A stretch of DNA of 27,436 bases from positions 1 through 27,436 of the forward strand of contig CALKUR010000120.1 in NCBI GenBank assembly GCA_937996725.1, in the 5' to 3' direction. The DNA comes from an uncultured Dechloromonas sp. (GTDB taxonomy: Bacteria; Pseudomonadota; Gammaproteobacteria; Burkholderiales; Rhodocyclaceae). The notes under the pieces are model-generated. The model did not search any database, was not told the DNA's origin, and saw only the letters and a program-made list of their open reading frames with translations. A program made the position numbers and the translations under genes. Within the stretch, counting starts at the first letter, position 1. Each line of letters begins with the position of its first letter. Shown here one piece after another: positions 27,357 to 27,436 of this stretch.

Positions 27357-27436
27357 CAATGCCCCGAGCGGCGCAAGATGCCTTGCGTTTGCTTGAACCA
27401 ATGCTTATAGCAATGGTCGGCGACCATGAAACCGCT
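27357..27436 (+). ncRNA. ssrS: Probable 5' part of 6S RNA (ssrS), cut by the window edge
   Basis: The non-coding sequence right after zapA contains CCCCGAGCGG, similar to the 5' side of the central bubble of 6S RNA (CCCYGAGC), and CTTGAACC, another sequence known from 6S RNAs. It is rich in self-complementarity: CGCAAG/CTTGCG with a four-base loop (27372-27387), ACCAATGC against GCAATGGT, and ATGGTC/GACCAT. Position after zapA is the usual place for ssrS. 6S RNA mimics an open promoter and holds sigma70 RNA polymerase in stationary phase. Only about 80 bases are present and both borders are uncertain. Confidence 0.55.

Overview
The window looks like a chromosomal segment from a betaproteobacterium with moderately high GC. 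The evidence is the gene content and order: mpl; a tlpA-aroQ-accB-accC-prmA-sugar kinase row; waaC-waaA LPS core genes; and a small coiled-coil gene followed by zapA and what appears to be the start of 6S RNA. The genus cannot be fixed from sequence reading alone. No insertion sequence, phage gene, CRISPR array, tRNA or rRNA was found, and coding density is very high.

Layout. Positions 1-1846 (minus) hold a secreted protein cut by the window edge and the peptidoglycan-recycling ligase Mpl. Positions 1934-8274 (plus) hold an uncharacterised nucleotidyltransferase-like protein, a TlpA-type thioredoxin lipoprotein, AroQ, the acetyl-CoA carboxylase subunits AccB and AccC, PrmA, a PfkB-family kinase and a PlsC-like acyltransferase. 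Positions 8265-12497 are an LPS inner-core block: a WaaE-like glycosyltransferase (minus), WaaC and WaaA (plus, ATGA-coupled) and a WaaQ-like heptosyltransferase (minus).

Positions 12502-26695 form a vitamin B12 island in three transcription units. Unit 1 (minus) is cobQ-cobU-cobT-cobC, and it runs on into the WaaQ-like gene after only 4 bases. Unit 2 (plus) is bluB-cobD-cobO-cobB-cbiB-btuF-cobS, with overlaps or gaps of 14 bases or less throughout. Unit 3 (minus) is btuB-btuC-btuD behind a clear cobalamin riboswitch. Together these encode outer-membrane uptake (BtuB), periplasmic capture (BtuF), inner-membrane import (BtuC, BtuD), a,c-diamidation (CobB), adenosylation (CobO), the four remaining amidations (CobQ), aminopropanol arm synthesis and attachment (CobD, CbiB), lower-ligand synthesis and activation (BluB, CobT), GTP activation (CobU), final joining (CobS) and dephosphorylation (CobC). 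No corrin-ring gene is present here, so the locus supports salvage or finishing of corrinoids; ring genes could lie elsewhere.

The right edge (26780-27436, plus) carries a strong sigma70 promoter placed so that the downstream TIGR02449-like (ZapB-like) gene may be leaderless, then zapA, then a partial structured RNA best explained as 6S RNA (ssrS). Most of the window is conventional. The points most worth a second look are the single riboswitch serving three B12 units, the LPS gene attached to a B12 operon, the possible leaderless cell-division operon, and a -10 element that contains the zapA stop codon.
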